Below the pieces are notes generated by a model. That model saw nothing but the letters and a program-made list of their open reading frames with translations, did no database searches and had not been told where the DNA came from. Made by a program: the position numbers and the translations under genes. DNA of 22,080 bases from UBA7328 sp002471345 (GTDB lineage Bacteria > Bacteroidota > Bacteroidia > Chitinophagales > Saprospiraceae). The stretch lies in NCBI GenBank assembly GCA_964011275.1, contig CAXGOB010000077.1, positions 1-22,080 on the forward strand. The letters are read 5' to 3'. How positions within the stretch are numbered: position 1 is the first letter of the stretch; each line of letters opens with the position of its first letter. Below, piece by piece: positions 7,435 to 18,416 of the stretch.

Positions 7435-9074
7435 ATGAAAAACATCGATAGGCATATTTCAATAATCTTCTTTGCAGATATAATAGGTTATACTATGATG
7501 ATGCAAAAAGACGAGGAAAATGCATTATCTAAGCTTTCTCATTTTGAACAAACCATAAAATCTGAAACTAGTAATTTTGATGGCGAAATAGTAAAAATGT
7601 ACGGTGATGGAAGTCTTGTACTATTTTCAAGTGCACTAAAGGCTTTGAACTGTGCTATCAATATCCAAAAGTGCCTTTACGAATTGGCATTCATATTGGT
7701 GAAATTGTCCGTAAGAACAATGACATATTCGGAAATGGGGTGAATTTAGCTTCTCGTATCGAATCTATGGGCTCTTCTAATTCAATATTAATTAGTTCTG
7801 ACCTCTATTTACAAATAAAAAACCATCCAAAAATAACAACTCAAAAACTTGGATCTTTTATATTCAAGAACGTAGATCGGATGATTGATTTATATGCAGT
7901 CACAAATGATAATTTGTCTATCCCAATGGTGAAAGAAATGAATGGGAAAGGAAAGATTGTAAACACAAGCTCAATTTTTTCTAAATTTTGGACAAAATTT
8001 ACTCTTTTATTAATCACATTTCTTGGAGTTGCTTTTATATACAATATCTCAATATCAACTCCAGCTGCGGTGGAAAAGGATTTAACAACTAATCTTAAAG
8101 CACTAAATTTTTATCTAAAGGGAGAATTCCATCACAATAAGCAGACTCTTTCTGATATTGACACAGCTATAACATATTATAATAAAGCCATTGAAAATGA
8201 TTCAAAACTTGCCCATGCTTACAATGGGTTATCTAAAAGTTATATGCGAAAGTTTCTATCGTTTGAATCCGATACTAAATGGGAGAAAGAAGCCTATTCT
8301 ACAGCTGGGATAGCATTGTCACTGAACCCAAAACTCGCCTACCCCCATATAATTCGGGGTCAATTCTATTGGAGTAAAAGTTACAATTTTGCGCATGAAG
8401 AGGCTATCAAAGAATTCACTAATGCAATTATTAAAAGCCCCAAATTAAGTACTGGTTATGAACAATTGTCTTTAGTTCAATTACACATCGGATTATTCAA
8501 TAAAGCACTTCAAAATGCTTATAAGAGTCTAAAAATTGAACCAGGAAATTTAAGGGCAAGAAGATTCATTGGAGAAATTTTTCTTTTTAGTGGTAAATAT
8601 GAATCTGCCTTAAAAGAGTTTGAAAAAATACCTGAAGATTTTGACCGATCGGTAACACAATCCTTTAAATCTTTAAATTATTTTTATTTAGATAAAACTG
8701 AGAAAGCAATAGAGATATTAGATGAAAACTTATATCTAAATCCAAACAATGCTAATCTTAATAGTGTGTATGCAATTATTCTTGCTAGTCAAGGGCTAAA
8801 AAAAGAAGCTAACGACAAAATGAAAATAGCAACAAGCAGTTCAGTTGAATTAATTCATGCTCACCACATTTATTATCATTTAGGAATTGCTTCTGCTTTG
8901 ATGAATCAAAATAAGGAATCAGTAGAATGGATAAACAAAGCTGCTGCAACTGGATTTCCAAATTATCCATTAATTCTATCAGATCCTAATCTTAAAAATT
9001 TGCACGACAATAATAGTTTTGAAGAATTGTTAACCAACTTAAAAGATAAATATGAATACTTTAAAACCCTTTAG
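7435..9074 (+). pseudogene. class III adenylate/guanylate cyclase-TM-TPR protein, frameshifted in the catalytic domain
   Basis: The first frame (7435-7743) carries the N-terminal half of a class III cyclase domain: ISIIFFADIIGYT with the first metal aspartate, and KMYGDGSLVLF with the second. The second frame (open through 7671-9074) continues it: VPLRIGIHIGEIV and DIFGNGVNLASRIESM, then a transmembrane helix around 7989-8046 (FTLLLITFLGVAFIYN), then about 330 residues of tetratricopeptide-like repeats ending in KYEYFKTL. Only a -1 shift at about 7666-7671 (ATC CAA AAG TGC) joins the two, and the linker between INIQ and VPLRIGIH looks several residues shorter than in typical relatives, so a small deletion of 3n+1 bases is likely. 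Intact relatives would make cAMP or cGMP, with the TPR part on the other side of the membrane. Repeats and cyclase family confident; broken state seen directly, cause inferred. Confidence 0.8.
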
Positions 9075-9421
9075 AATAGTTGTTTTTTGCATAATCATTG
9101 AGCCGACTTTTTCATTCATTGTATACCCCACAATTTTGGATATTTGATATTACTTCAAGAAGTTCAAAATATAATTTTATAAGTTAAAATTTAGAGAAAC
9201 ATCTCAAATTAGTTAGAAAGTATGAGTTCATCTTATAGTAGAAAATGGCATAGAAATAGAAAAGATTGCACAAAAATATATTCTAGCCAGTTTAATTAAG
9301 GGGAACCATAGAAATATCCGCCCAATTACATCACGTTCTCATTTTCAATGCAAGTTTGATGCTCGATTCTATAACTTTACAAGTTCTCTTGTAATTGGTT
9401 CCTTCTGAAACTACTAAGTGA
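9075..9421. other. 347-bp gap without a recognisable gene
   Basis: No convincing gene, RNA or terminator was found. On the plus strand a frame without a normal start codon stays open from about 9226 to a TGA near 9410, reading VENGIEIEKIAQKYILASL in its middle. It does not match a family I recognise and may be a coding remnant or chance. Confidence 0.4.
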
Positions 9422-10477
9422 ATGACTTTCCTAAAGATTATTGCTGTTGTTATCCTTGCCATCATTGTCTTCTTTTTTATTGTAGGATTAACACTCAGTG
9501 AAAAAGGACATCAAGGAGCTAAATCAGAATATTTCAATGGTAAAACCTTTATTAATCCAAGTGGTCGATTTTCCAATGGCCTTCCTGAGGTATTCAAGTA
9601 CTTTACTACAAGAGAAGCAGAGAAATGGACTGAAAATTATGAGTCCTATGTAAGAAAAGAACCCTTACCTATAAATGAAGCTGGCAGGCTTAATGTCACA
9701 TTTGTGAATCATAGTACTTTTCTCATTCAATATGAAAAAATGACAATCCTCACGGATCCTGTTTGGAGTAAAAGATGCAGTCCATCTCAAATTGTTGGAC
9801 CTAAAAGAATGAGGCCACCTGGAGTAAATTATGAGGCAATAAAAGAGGTCGATATAGTTATAATCAGTCACAATCACTATGATCACTTAGACGAAAACAC
9901 AATTAAAGATTTAATCAATGATTTTGATCCTTTATTTGTGGTACCACTAGGTATGGAGCATATTATTTCAAAATGGGGCAGTAACAAAACCATCAATTTA
10001 GGATGGTGGGAAAACACAATAATGGATGACTTAAAAATAACAGCTGTGCCAGCCAATCATTTTTCGAGCCGAGGAGCTTTTGATAGAGATCAGACTTTAT
10101 GGACAGGGTATGTTCTAAAATATAAAGATCACAGCATTTATTTTGCTGGAGATACTGGATATAGTGACATTTTCAAAACTATTGGTCAAAGAATTGGCCC
10201 AGTTGATATCTCTTTTCTTCCAATTGGAGCTTACCTACCTAGATGGTTTATGTCTCCAATTCATGTATCTCCAGATGAAGCTGTTAAAATTCATCAGGAT
10301 GTAAGATCTCAGCAAAGTTTTGCTATGCACTTTGGGACCTTTGGACTAGCCGATGATGGGCCGCTTACTCCAATTATTGATCTAAAAAAAGCACTAACTA
10401 AAGAAAGAATTGACGAGGATAAGTTTATTGTTCCTGATGAAGGGATGAATTACACATTTCCTATTAGCGATGATTAA
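9422..10477 (+). CDS. membrane-anchored MBL-fold metallo-hydrolase, NAPE-PLD-like
   Basis: A 351-residue metallo-beta-lactamase-fold enzyme resembling N-acyl-phosphatidylethanolamine phospholipase D and bacterial relatives. One N-terminal hydrophobic helix (residues about 4-24) anchors or exports it. The dizinc site is complete: HNHYDH gives His150, His152, Asp154 and His155; His213 lies in VPANHFSSRG; Asp244 in YFAGDTGYSD; His303 in FAMHFGTFGLA. The stretch FVNHSTFLIQ followed by ILTDPVWSKR is the usual first beta-hairpin of the group, and SPIHVSPDEAVKIH is also typical. The likely substrate is a phosphodiester or other ester, perhaps a phospholipid (inference). Starts at ATG and is a single gene; it converges on the small IPTL-CTERM gene with a 77-bp gap and no clear terminator. 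Confidence 0.85.
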   Translation: MTFLKIIAVVILAIIVFFFIVGLTLSEKGHQGAKSEYFNGKTFINPSGRFSNGLPEVFKYFTTREAEKWTENYESYVRKEPLPINEAGRLNVTFVNHSTFLIQYEKMTILTDPVWSKRCSPSQIVGPKRMRPPGVNYEAIKEVDIVIISHNHYDHLDENTIKDLINDFDPLFVVPLGMEHIISKWGSNKTINLGWWENTIMDDLKITAVPANHFSSRGAFDRDQTLWTGYVLKYKDHSIYFAGDTGYSDIFKTIGQRIGPVDISFLPIGAYLPRWFMSPIHVSPDEAVKIHQDVRSQQSFAMHFGTFGLADDGPLTPIIDLKKALTKERIDEDKFIVPDEGMNYTFPISDD

Positions 10478-10554
10478 CAGAAGTTAAAAAAGTGGTTATT
10501 AATATCCTTCTAGCAAACTGAGAACAGATAAGTTCAAGATTTTGGTTACTCTTT

Positions 10555-11025
10555 TTAAATCTTAAATGTCATAGATTTAAACTGAGTTTTCTTTAGAGTG
10601 ATTATACTAATCGACAAAAGAAGAAGCGCTAAAGAGATTATTCCCCATTGACCGAGAGTCGGTACAGCTTCCACTTTAACCACTGAAACACAGTTGCCAG
10701 TAGAACCACCTGTGGCAAGTGTTGCTAATGTAATATCTGTAGGACCATCATCACTTAATGGTGTCATAGTAAAAGGTACATCTACACAAGAAATTGCAGT
10801 TGGATTGATATATACTCCAAATTGCCATTGCCCTCCAGTTAATTGTAGGATCAACATTGGATTATTAGCAGCTATATAACATGTTGAATTACTTGATAGA
10901 TTATAGATATCATTATAATCTGTAGGAAGCGGACTATTTGTACACCCAGTAACCTGAATTGTCTCAGGCTGTGCAATCAATGATGCACAAAACAATAAAA
11001 GTATTATCGTAAGCAGGGGTCTCAC
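10555..11025 (-). CDS. small secreted protein with IPTL-CTERM-like sorting tail
   Basis: A 156-residue exported protein. The N-terminus RPLLTIILLLFCASLIAQ is a signal peptide; the start codon is GTG at 11025, with no in-frame ATG nearby. The mature part has four cysteines (two in CTNSPLPTDYNDIYNLSSNSTC, here given only as Cys at its ends) and beta-rich text such as LTGGQWQFGVYINP. The C-terminus has the motif VPTLGQWG, a hydrophobic helix IISLALLLLSISIITL, and then basic residues KK, which is the layout of IPTL-CTERM: short motif, membrane segment, positive end. Such tails are thought to hold the protein until a sorting enzyme removes them. No such enzyme is in this window. It follows the giant beta-helix gene on the same strand by 146 bp. 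The function of the mature domain is unknown. Confidence 0.75.
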   Translation of the reverse strand: MRPLLTIILLLFCASLIAQPETIQVTGCTNSPLPTDYNDIYNLSSNSTCYIAANNPMLILQLTGGQWQFGVYINPTAISCVDVPFTMTPLSDDGPTDITLATLATGGSTGNCVSVVKVEAVPTLGQWGIISLALLLLSISIITLKKTQFKSMTFKI

Positions 11026-11171
11026 AGTGTAGTTTTCTAACGGCGTAAATATACAAGATATTTAAATGTACCCATTACAATTTTAACACTATAATCTGTT
11101 GACAATCAAAACATTGGATAATCACTAATATGTTACATACTCAAAAAGGGGTGCTCTTCAAGTCACCTATT

Positions 11172-14100
11172 TCAGTTTCTCAACATATCCTTTTTCAAAA
11201 TTTCAAGTTGTCTTAACAACTCAATCTTCTCTTTTGTATCTGAGGAATTCAGTCGTTCATTGATTCCTTCAGCAAGTCCTAGAGGAAAACAATTTTCTAT
11301 ATCAACTTCTAAAATGGCTCCCAACTCCACTTCAATTCCAGGGCTCAACACTATATTATCTCCTGCAAAAAATCTGTATACATCTCCATCAGGAATAATT
11401 CCAGAAAGGGTTATGTTGACTTGTGCCCTTACATCTTGAGGTATACCAAAATCAAGGAGCGATTGTGTCACATTAATAGTAGCTACACCACATTCTGTAA
11501 GTGCGCAAATGACAGGATCCAGAACAACTACTGTGAGGGTATCAAAAATGGTGTCTACTTCATTGAATGCCATTACGATTAGTTCCCCCCCCCAATTCAT
11601 CACCAGTAAAATCCAGATTGGCCTCTGTTCCATTTATTCCGCCTATGAAACTTCCAATTCCATTGTAAGACCATTCGTATCCTGAAGCATATTCTACTTC
11701 GCATACATATGTAACTGTATTAGAGCCTTCGCAGACCATTCCCTGCCCTTTAATTCCTATAAAATCAAGAAGCTGGCATTCTGGTTGTTGATTCTCATAA
11801 GCACCAATATCTATAAATGAACCAAAAATTCGAGTTTTGTCATCTAGATCTATCAGACCGAGGCCAAGGCCTGCTGTGTCTATATTACCTGCTTCTATTG
11901 CTTGAGACTGACAATCCAGTCTCAAGTTTCCAGATATATTGGGAAGGCTAAAAGTGTCCACATCCATTATAAAAAGTGGATCTAATGGGTTCAATGCGCT
12001 GCCCAATAAGGTACTAGTGTCCAATTCAGATTCCACACTAGTTATATTAGAAATCAGATTTCCTCCTCTATCTATTACTGTCCCCGAGGCCTTATATATA
12101 TCAGGTCCAGAACCATCATCAATATTTAGGGCAATTATCGTATTGGCCATATCTATAGTGGTAGATACACCCAAGTTATTGTTGTAAATAGCACCTCCAG
12201 ACTTACCTGATTTATTCCCTGATAATGTGGAATTTTTTAATACAACAGGGGTAGCGGACAAAAATCCTTGATTAAAGATTGCACCCCCTTCATCTGTAGA
12301 TAAGTTTCCCGATAAAATAGAATTAGTGATTTCCAAAGTAGAACTGCTGTTAAATATTGCTCCTCCCTGAACTCCAGAGTTACCCACTATCTCTGTCTTA
12401 TTTATGAATACTGATCCATTATTAAATATGGCTCCGGCTCCTATTCCGGAATTACCAGATATTGTCGAATTATCGATTCTTATTACAGTATTGCTTAAAT
12501 GATTAAAAATTGCTCCATGATTTCCTGCAAGATTGTCCTTTATCTCAACTTCATTCATTGAAACCAATCCTTGACCAGAAGTACCAATATTATACACAGC
12601 TGCCCCATCATCATCTGCATCGTTTTGGTAAAACAAAGAATTATACAATTCAACATTACCGTTCAGGTTATATATAGCTGCACCATCTGCATGTTGATAG
12701 TTATGGTTATTTAGTGCTTCATTCTTGATGAAGCATGAATTTTTTATTTCTACGTCTCCTCCATTATTATAAAGCCCTCCTCCTCCTAGGCCTAATCCTC
12801 CGCCAAATGCTACTATGATGGTATCCTCGACAGTATTATTTACGATTGCCACCCTATCTAGATTCAAAACTCCAAAATTTAGGATACCTGCACCACAATC
12901 TTGTGGACAGTTACTTCCTTCCAATTGACCATTTTGGATCTTTATACCTACCATCTTGACCGTATCACCCAATCCAACATGAAATACCCTGCTATTTACA
13001 TTTCCATCCACAATCGTATTCATCGTGTCATTACCTATGATGACCAGATTAGTATCAATTGAAATTTCTCCTGAAGTAAGTTTGATCGGAGTCCCATCGA
13101 TACCTGAATCAAATGTGATTGTATCACCAGGTTCTGCATTCGCAACAGCATATCGCAATGATCCACAACCGCTATCATTCGTATTAATTACTACTAGATC
13201 ACCCAAGAGTATTGATTGTAATTCAAAAGCTCCCATGTCAATTGCAGGACCAAATATTCTTGGATTATCATCTAAATCAACTTGTCCTAATCCTAGCCCT
13301 GTCGTATCCTTACCTACATTAACAGCAGGTGAACAAGTCAAAAGACGGAGATCACCTGTACTATTCGGTAGATGCGTTGTATCCGTATTCATAATGAATA
13401 GAGGATCAGAATCGATATTATTTCCTACATCTATTCCAAGATCATTTTCCCATGACATGCTGCCACCAGAACCTTGAACCAATGAATGTTCAAAAGAAAT
13501 ACCTGAATTATCATTATACACTCCGGAGAACATACTATCAAGTCCGGAACTATCTCTATTGCCAGAGATAATAGAATTTATGATATAAACGTCCTCTGCA
13601 TTATGCACGAACATAGCTCCTCCATCATAGACGGCCTCATTAAATCCAAATGTATTATTGATAAAAACATATTCATTAGGGCCAATTGGTCGATTCGACT
13701 TAGCCAGACAAGAACTTTCTTCTAAACGCTCAACAGAGTTTGGCTTCTTAAATTTTTTAGTGCTTTTTTTGCCGGCTTTACTAAAAAATGTAATAGGATC
13801 AACGCCTATATCTCCAACAATCGTAATTGCACCCCCATCTCCGCTATAGTTTCCAGAGAATAAATTATTTGTACTAGTCAGTGCACCGTATTCTCCAAAG
13901 ATTGCCCCACCTGCCGCTACTGATTCATTGGCTTTGAAAATATTGCCATCTACTGAAAGGTCTATATCTACATTCATAAGTGCACCTCCAACTTCCTCGC
14001 TCCAATTTGATAAAAATGTAGAATTCCGAATAAAGGTCATTCCCATAAGCTGTGGTGGAGAAAATTGTGGATCTTCTAAAAATCCCAAATTGCTACTTAT

Positions 14101-15852
14101 ACTAAAGATAGCGCCGCCAACATAGGCACTATCTGAGAAGAAATGCGCAGAATCAATATCTAGGAATGCATCAACTGACATTATAGCCCCACCCCAAAAA
14201 GCCAAATTACTATCCAATTGGCTATTGGTCATTTTTAATTCTCCTTTATGTACTCCTATTCCTCCACCTATACCAAAAAAGGCAAGATTATTTTTAAATG
14301 TGCTGCTGTCTATCGACATTTCCCCGCCATTAAATTCCAATACACAATCAAGGCATTTGAGCGGTATTTGAGCAGTAAAATTTTCTTTAAATGGAGCTAA
14401 TACCTCAACGACACCATTTGAAACTGCTCCTCCAAATTCTGATTCATTTCCATTAAACCTGGATGTTGCTATCTCTACGTCTCCCTCTACGTTAGTAATA
14501 GCTCCTCCTGCATAATCAGCAAAATTATTATTGAAGTGGGAGCCATACACCTTTAAAAAAGGTTCGAATCCTCCCAAAATAGATTTAGTCGGCAATTCTG
14601 AATGAGGGCTCTTCAATGGACCAAGGACACTTTCCTTAAGAGAAAATATGCCTCCTCCATGTTCTGATTCGTTATCATTAAAACTACAATTCTCAATTTC
14701 CAATTGGCTCTGCACTGAATGAATGCCTCCTCCTGCTAAATATGAAAAATTGTAATCAAATTCAGAAGAGCTAATTAATGACTTTGCTCCATATATACTT
14801 ATAGCTCCACCTACAATATCACCAATATTTTCTGAAAAAATGCTACTGTCAACATGGAGAAATGAACCATAATCACTGTATATGGCTCCTCCTTCTTCAT
14901 AAGCATCGTTAAATAAGAAATAGGAATTCACAATGTAAGTGAAAGCACTACTATCAGAACAAATAGCACCTCCATCATCATCTGTAATATTGTGTTCGAA
15001 TAGACAATCATCAAAGTACATGCTATCCTTATTCAAGATGGCACCTCCATCATCATCCGCAAAATTGTTCACGAAAGTTACTCTTGTAAAATGTGGAGCG
15101 GAAAGAGTATCACCAAAAATTGCTCCTCCTTCATCATCAGCACTATTATAAATGAACTCACAATCTCTTATGGTAGGACTAGCATCTATAAGAAGAATTG
15201 CGCCCCCATTCTCTTCTTCAAATTCATCACCCTCTGCATTTCCACCAGAAAAATAAAATCCATCTATCGTAGTAGCCAAACTTAGCGGACAATGTGTCTG
15301 ATCTATAATGTGTCGGGCATTGTCTTCTCGCTCAAGATTATCATCTATATCATAAAGTATATGGTAATCAGTAGAATCATTTTGCAATAGATCTCCGCTT
15401 AACACAGTCCTATAAGTCTCCCAATCTCTTTGACCAAGAGTAGTTACACCACCTGATGGGTCAAAACCTCCTAAAAGCACAAGGCTATCTGTAAGCGTAA
15501 AACTCATATTCATAGGTTCTGAAGGCAAAACCCCAAGACTGTCTTGGGGATAGTAAGTTCCTTTTCCAACAAGAATACTATCTACTCGACCAGGGCATAC
15601 TTTTGCTGATCTTAAAGCAGTAGAAAGATCAATAAATGCATCATCCCATGACAGACCAGATTGCAATCCATTAACTGCAGAACTATCTACATAGATGGAA
15701 GTAGAAGACAAGACACTACAATCAATGAGTGTTTTGTAAGTGGAAGGGCTTTTATGAATCGATGAGGGCTCTGTGTTTGTGACTTTTTGTGAAAGACAAA
15801 TAAATGGCAAGATTAAAAAACCAATAAGGATTATTCTGTTATGCGGGGTCAT
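11172..15852 (-). CDS. giant secreted parallel beta-helix protein (choice-of-anchor Q type), split by a frameshift at a G9 tract
   Basis: The main frame (15852 down to 11560, 1430 residues) starts with a signal peptide, MTPHNRIILIGFLILPFICL then SQ; this ATG at 15852 is preferred over an upstream start at 15876. The body consists of many right-handed beta-helix coils with a recurring G-G-A-I or G-G-G-I core, as in EGGAIYSD and DDGGAICSD. Two 'choice-of-anchor Q' modules follow, each ending in a conserved stretch: NPRIFGPAIDMGAFELQ (about residue 860) and TRIFGSFIDIGAYENQ (about 1335). A C-terminal Ig-like segment (CEVEYASGYEWSYNG) is then cut off at DFTGDELGGG. A second frame, 11633-11172, continues with ELIVMAFNEVDTIFDTL and finishes with GDNIVLSPGIEVELGA and KDMLRN. 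Removing one base from the nine-G tract joins them into 1559 residues. Likely a cell-surface adhesin or matrix protein (inference). Confidence 0.85.
11585..11593 (-). repeat. G9 homopolymer at the frame break of the beta-helix gene
   Basis: Nine consecutive C on the plus strand (G9 in the coding strand), between GATGAATT and AACTAATCG. With nine G the frame ends after 11 more codons, at TGA; with eight G (or eleven) it enters the downstream frame without any stop. In this AT-rich sequence a run of nine G/C is conspicuous; I noticed no other of this length. Confidence 0.85.
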
Positions 15853-16293
15853 AATTAATATACTATCCTTTGCCAAACACTAAAATTATCAGTACAGACG
15901 ATAAATATTCAACACATTTACACATTACAAATTTAATTAATATTGTCGAAACCAAAAAGGTGGAAAGCCCTCGTTTAGTAGAATTTCATTTACGCTTGGA
16001 AAGTAGAAGCCCAACTATCTGCTTTCACGCTAATCTTTCCATTTTTCTTTTCTCACTTTGAGTAAATAGCATGCACATTTGAAACATAAAATATTCATAT
16101 CATAACATCTGATTCATTCATATCTATCAAGTATGAAGGAATCCCCCTTTTATGTAAAAAAAGTTCTTTCATTCGATTTTTTGGAGTAATAAAAAATAGG
16201 CATTCACCATATATTTTATATCATTTAAAATTGCATTTATTGAAAAACAAACTAACTTACCTTGGCATTTTATTTGCAATGTGAGAATAGAAT
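15853..16293. other. 441-bp divergent intergenic region
   Basis: Lies between the start of the beta-helix gene (minus) and the IPTL-CTERM propeller-like gene (plus). A 63-codon frame at 15870-16061 lacks features of a real protein. TGGAAAG occurs at about 15960 and 15998, with its complement CTTTCCA near 16034 followed by T-rich sequence, but I could not draw a convincing structure. Promoter-like matches are imperfect (TTTATTTG near 16270). Nothing firmly assigned. Confidence 0.4.
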
Positions 16294-18195
16294 ATGCAGA
16301 AAAATACAATCACAACATTTTTATTGTTAGTCTTCTTTAGTTGAAGCTTTTCTTCATCGGCTTTTTCACAGACTTTAGAAGAATATCTTCAAAGTCTCGT
16401 GGATATGCTTGAAAATGACTTTCAAGTACTAAATAGGGAAACACTTGCAAAAGCTCAACCAGATGAGTGTTTCTATGGCATTGGTGATGCACGAAATCAA
16501 TTTAACCCTAATGGAATAGATTGCAGTGCTTGTGAAGCTAGTGGTGGTCAAGGTAAAGTAAATCAAGCCTATGTATGGGGCATGGCAAAAGGTGCTGATC
16601 ACCTATGGTGGGGCACAGGACCTAATGTTCATTGTTTAGTTATTGGAGGCTTTTTAGGGTCTACAGGTCCTGTACAGACAAATTCATATGTCTGCGAATT
16701 TGGTGACAGTAAGATTTCACCTCCTTTACCTGCTGCCTTAGGTGATTTTAGGACTCCTAGAATGTATTAATACAATCTAGATACTGATAAGCAAATAGAT
16801 ATCACCCCCTCACATCCATTAATAAATACTACACTAGGAATTAGATCCGCAGGATATAGTAAGGAGGTTACCTTTTTCTCTGGACCCAATTTATTAGGAA
16901 GTCTTAACTTTTTTGCTTTTGATGCAATATCGGGTTCTTTTTTAGGAGCCACTAATTTGCCTGCATATTCTAATATCAGAAAATGGAAAGAACATGAAGG
17001 TGTGCTATACGCTGCTGTTGGTAATTCTTCATCAGGAGGAAGTGTATTAAGATGGATCGGAGATAAAACCAATCCTTTTCTATTCGAAAAAGTAGGAGAT
17101 TTAGATGGACAAGGTGCCGAGTTAGAAATTCATGAAGGAAGGCTATTTGTAACCACATGGCCAGGTGGTGTTGGCTCTGCTCCTACCCCAGGAATTACAG
17201 CGAGTTTATTTATGAGCCCTATCATTCCTAGTGGCGGATTGACATCAGTTCATAGCGCAGCATGGACTAAAGTTTGGAATGTTGGTGATGATTATGAACC
17301 TGACTCAGTCACAGCTTCTACTTATGGTGGTGGAGCCTTAGCCTCTTTTGATGGATATCTGTTTTGGGGTACAATGCACGTTCCTTTCTTATCTACAGTT
17401 GCACATTTTCGAGCATATGGTATTCCATCTACTCCTGACAGTTTGATTGCTGCAGTTTTGGGGACATACAGAGCTATAAGTATTTTTAAAGGGAAGGATT
17501 TTGGAACATCTCCAGATATAGAATTAGCATACGGCTCACCTATCTTTCCAGCGTATGACGCTACAACTGGTTGGAGCATTGAACCCAATAAGAAAAATGA
17601 ATTTCCCAAATTAGGTCTTCCAGGTTTTGGAAACCCCTTCAACAATTATACATGGACCATGGGTGTCTACCAAGGCAAACTATATGTAGGTACTATGGAC
17701 TTTAGTTATTTGCTTTTTGGCGACTTGGATTTCGGTGCACCTCTTACATTACCATTTGCATTGATGGATGGAATGGGTAAAAAAGAAATGAGCATGGTAG
17801 CAGAAGCCATGTTGACAATTGAAGACTTATTTGACCCAAGAAGATTTGTTGGAGCGGATTTGTGGAAATTCGATAATGCCCATACACCAGCTTTTCCGGA
17901 GAGTTTTGCAGGTGTTGGAAATAATTCATCTTATGGTATCAGGACAATGATAGCAGATGATAATGTTGGATTGATTCTCGGCATGGCCAATCCTATGAAC
18001 TTGTTGGCTTGTGATGACATTTCAAAAGCCATTAACAACGGTTTAGGTGGATGGGGAATAGTTTGTCTTACAGCTGCTAGTCATTATAACGTTCCCACAC
18101 TTAGTCAATGGAGTATTATTGTTCTACTATTGTTGCTGTTGATTTTTGGAGTAGTCAGCTTAAAGGAAAGGGAATACGAAAAGAATGCCTTTTAG
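16294..18195 (+). pseudogene. IPTL-CTERM secreted propeller-like protein with two in-frame stop codons
   Basis: One frame of 634 codons runs from ATG 16294 to the stop at 18195, interrupted only by TGA at 16342-16344 and TAA at 16768-16770. The start gives MQKNTITTFLLLVFFS, the first stop, then SFSSSAFSQTLEEY: a signal peptide cut in the middle. The second stop falls between RTPRMY and YNLDTDKQ. Coding character continues unchanged across both. The mature part has a Cys-containing N-terminal region (DECFYGIGD, DCSACEASGG) and then repeats of the form G-x-L-Y/F: HEGVLYAAVGN, HEGRLFVTTW, FDGYLFWGTM, YQGKLYVGTM, suggesting a beta-propeller. The C-terminus is VPTLSQWSIIVLLLLLLIFG followed by a basic end, an IPTL-CTERM-like tail. 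Either an old surface-protein gene decaying by point mutation, or a readthrough case. Confidence 0.75.
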
Positions 18196-18393
18196 GTATT
18201 CAAACTATGAAGCCAATTGTCTATTTCAAAAAACCTTTTCTGAAGATTATGATTATCTGATAACAGTGTTACAAATTGATCTCACTCTGAACATTAAATG
18301 ACTTTGCTTTTACTCTTGGATTTGATAAACTCTGGATAATCTAAAAGAATGTGACAAAATAATTTCAAGACTAGTTAAATGTGACGTTTAAAT

Positions 18394-18401
18394 TAGTTTT
18401 G
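18394..18401 (+). promoter_or_regulatory. Bacteroidota -7 element upstream of the S9 peptidase gene
   Basis: TAGTTTTG matches TAnnTTTG exactly and lies only 16 bases before the ATG at 18417 (34 bases before the alternative ATG at 18435). The later start would give a more usual leader length. No clear -33 box. Confidence 0.4.
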
Positions 18402-18416
18402 TGTAAGTACTTTTAA

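Noticed and set aside
7666..7671. Programmed -1 frameshift in the cyclase gene
   Set aside because: The bases around CAA AAG do not form a standard X-XXY-YYZ heptamer, no downstream stimulatory hairpin was evident, and the segment also appears to be missing residues.
11144..11166. Terminator after the beta-helix gene
   Set aside because: On the minus strand only about four GC pairs (GGTG/CACC) precede a run of T, too weak to assert.
13025..13477. 150-codon plus-strand frame inside the beta-helix gene, and other frames antisense to it
   Set aside because: They mirror the repetitive minus-strand gene, have no start context and resemble no protein family.
15870..16061. 63-codon plus-strand frame in the divergent region
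   Set aside because: It starts inside the other gene's leader, has no recognisable motif and looks like noncoding sequence.
16342..16344. Reassignment of TGA to an amino acid
   Set aside because: TGA is the natural stop of the ArsN-type gene (4626-4628) and of the beta-helix C-terminal frame (11174-11172), and the same IPTL gene also has an internal TAA, so a changed code does not explain it.
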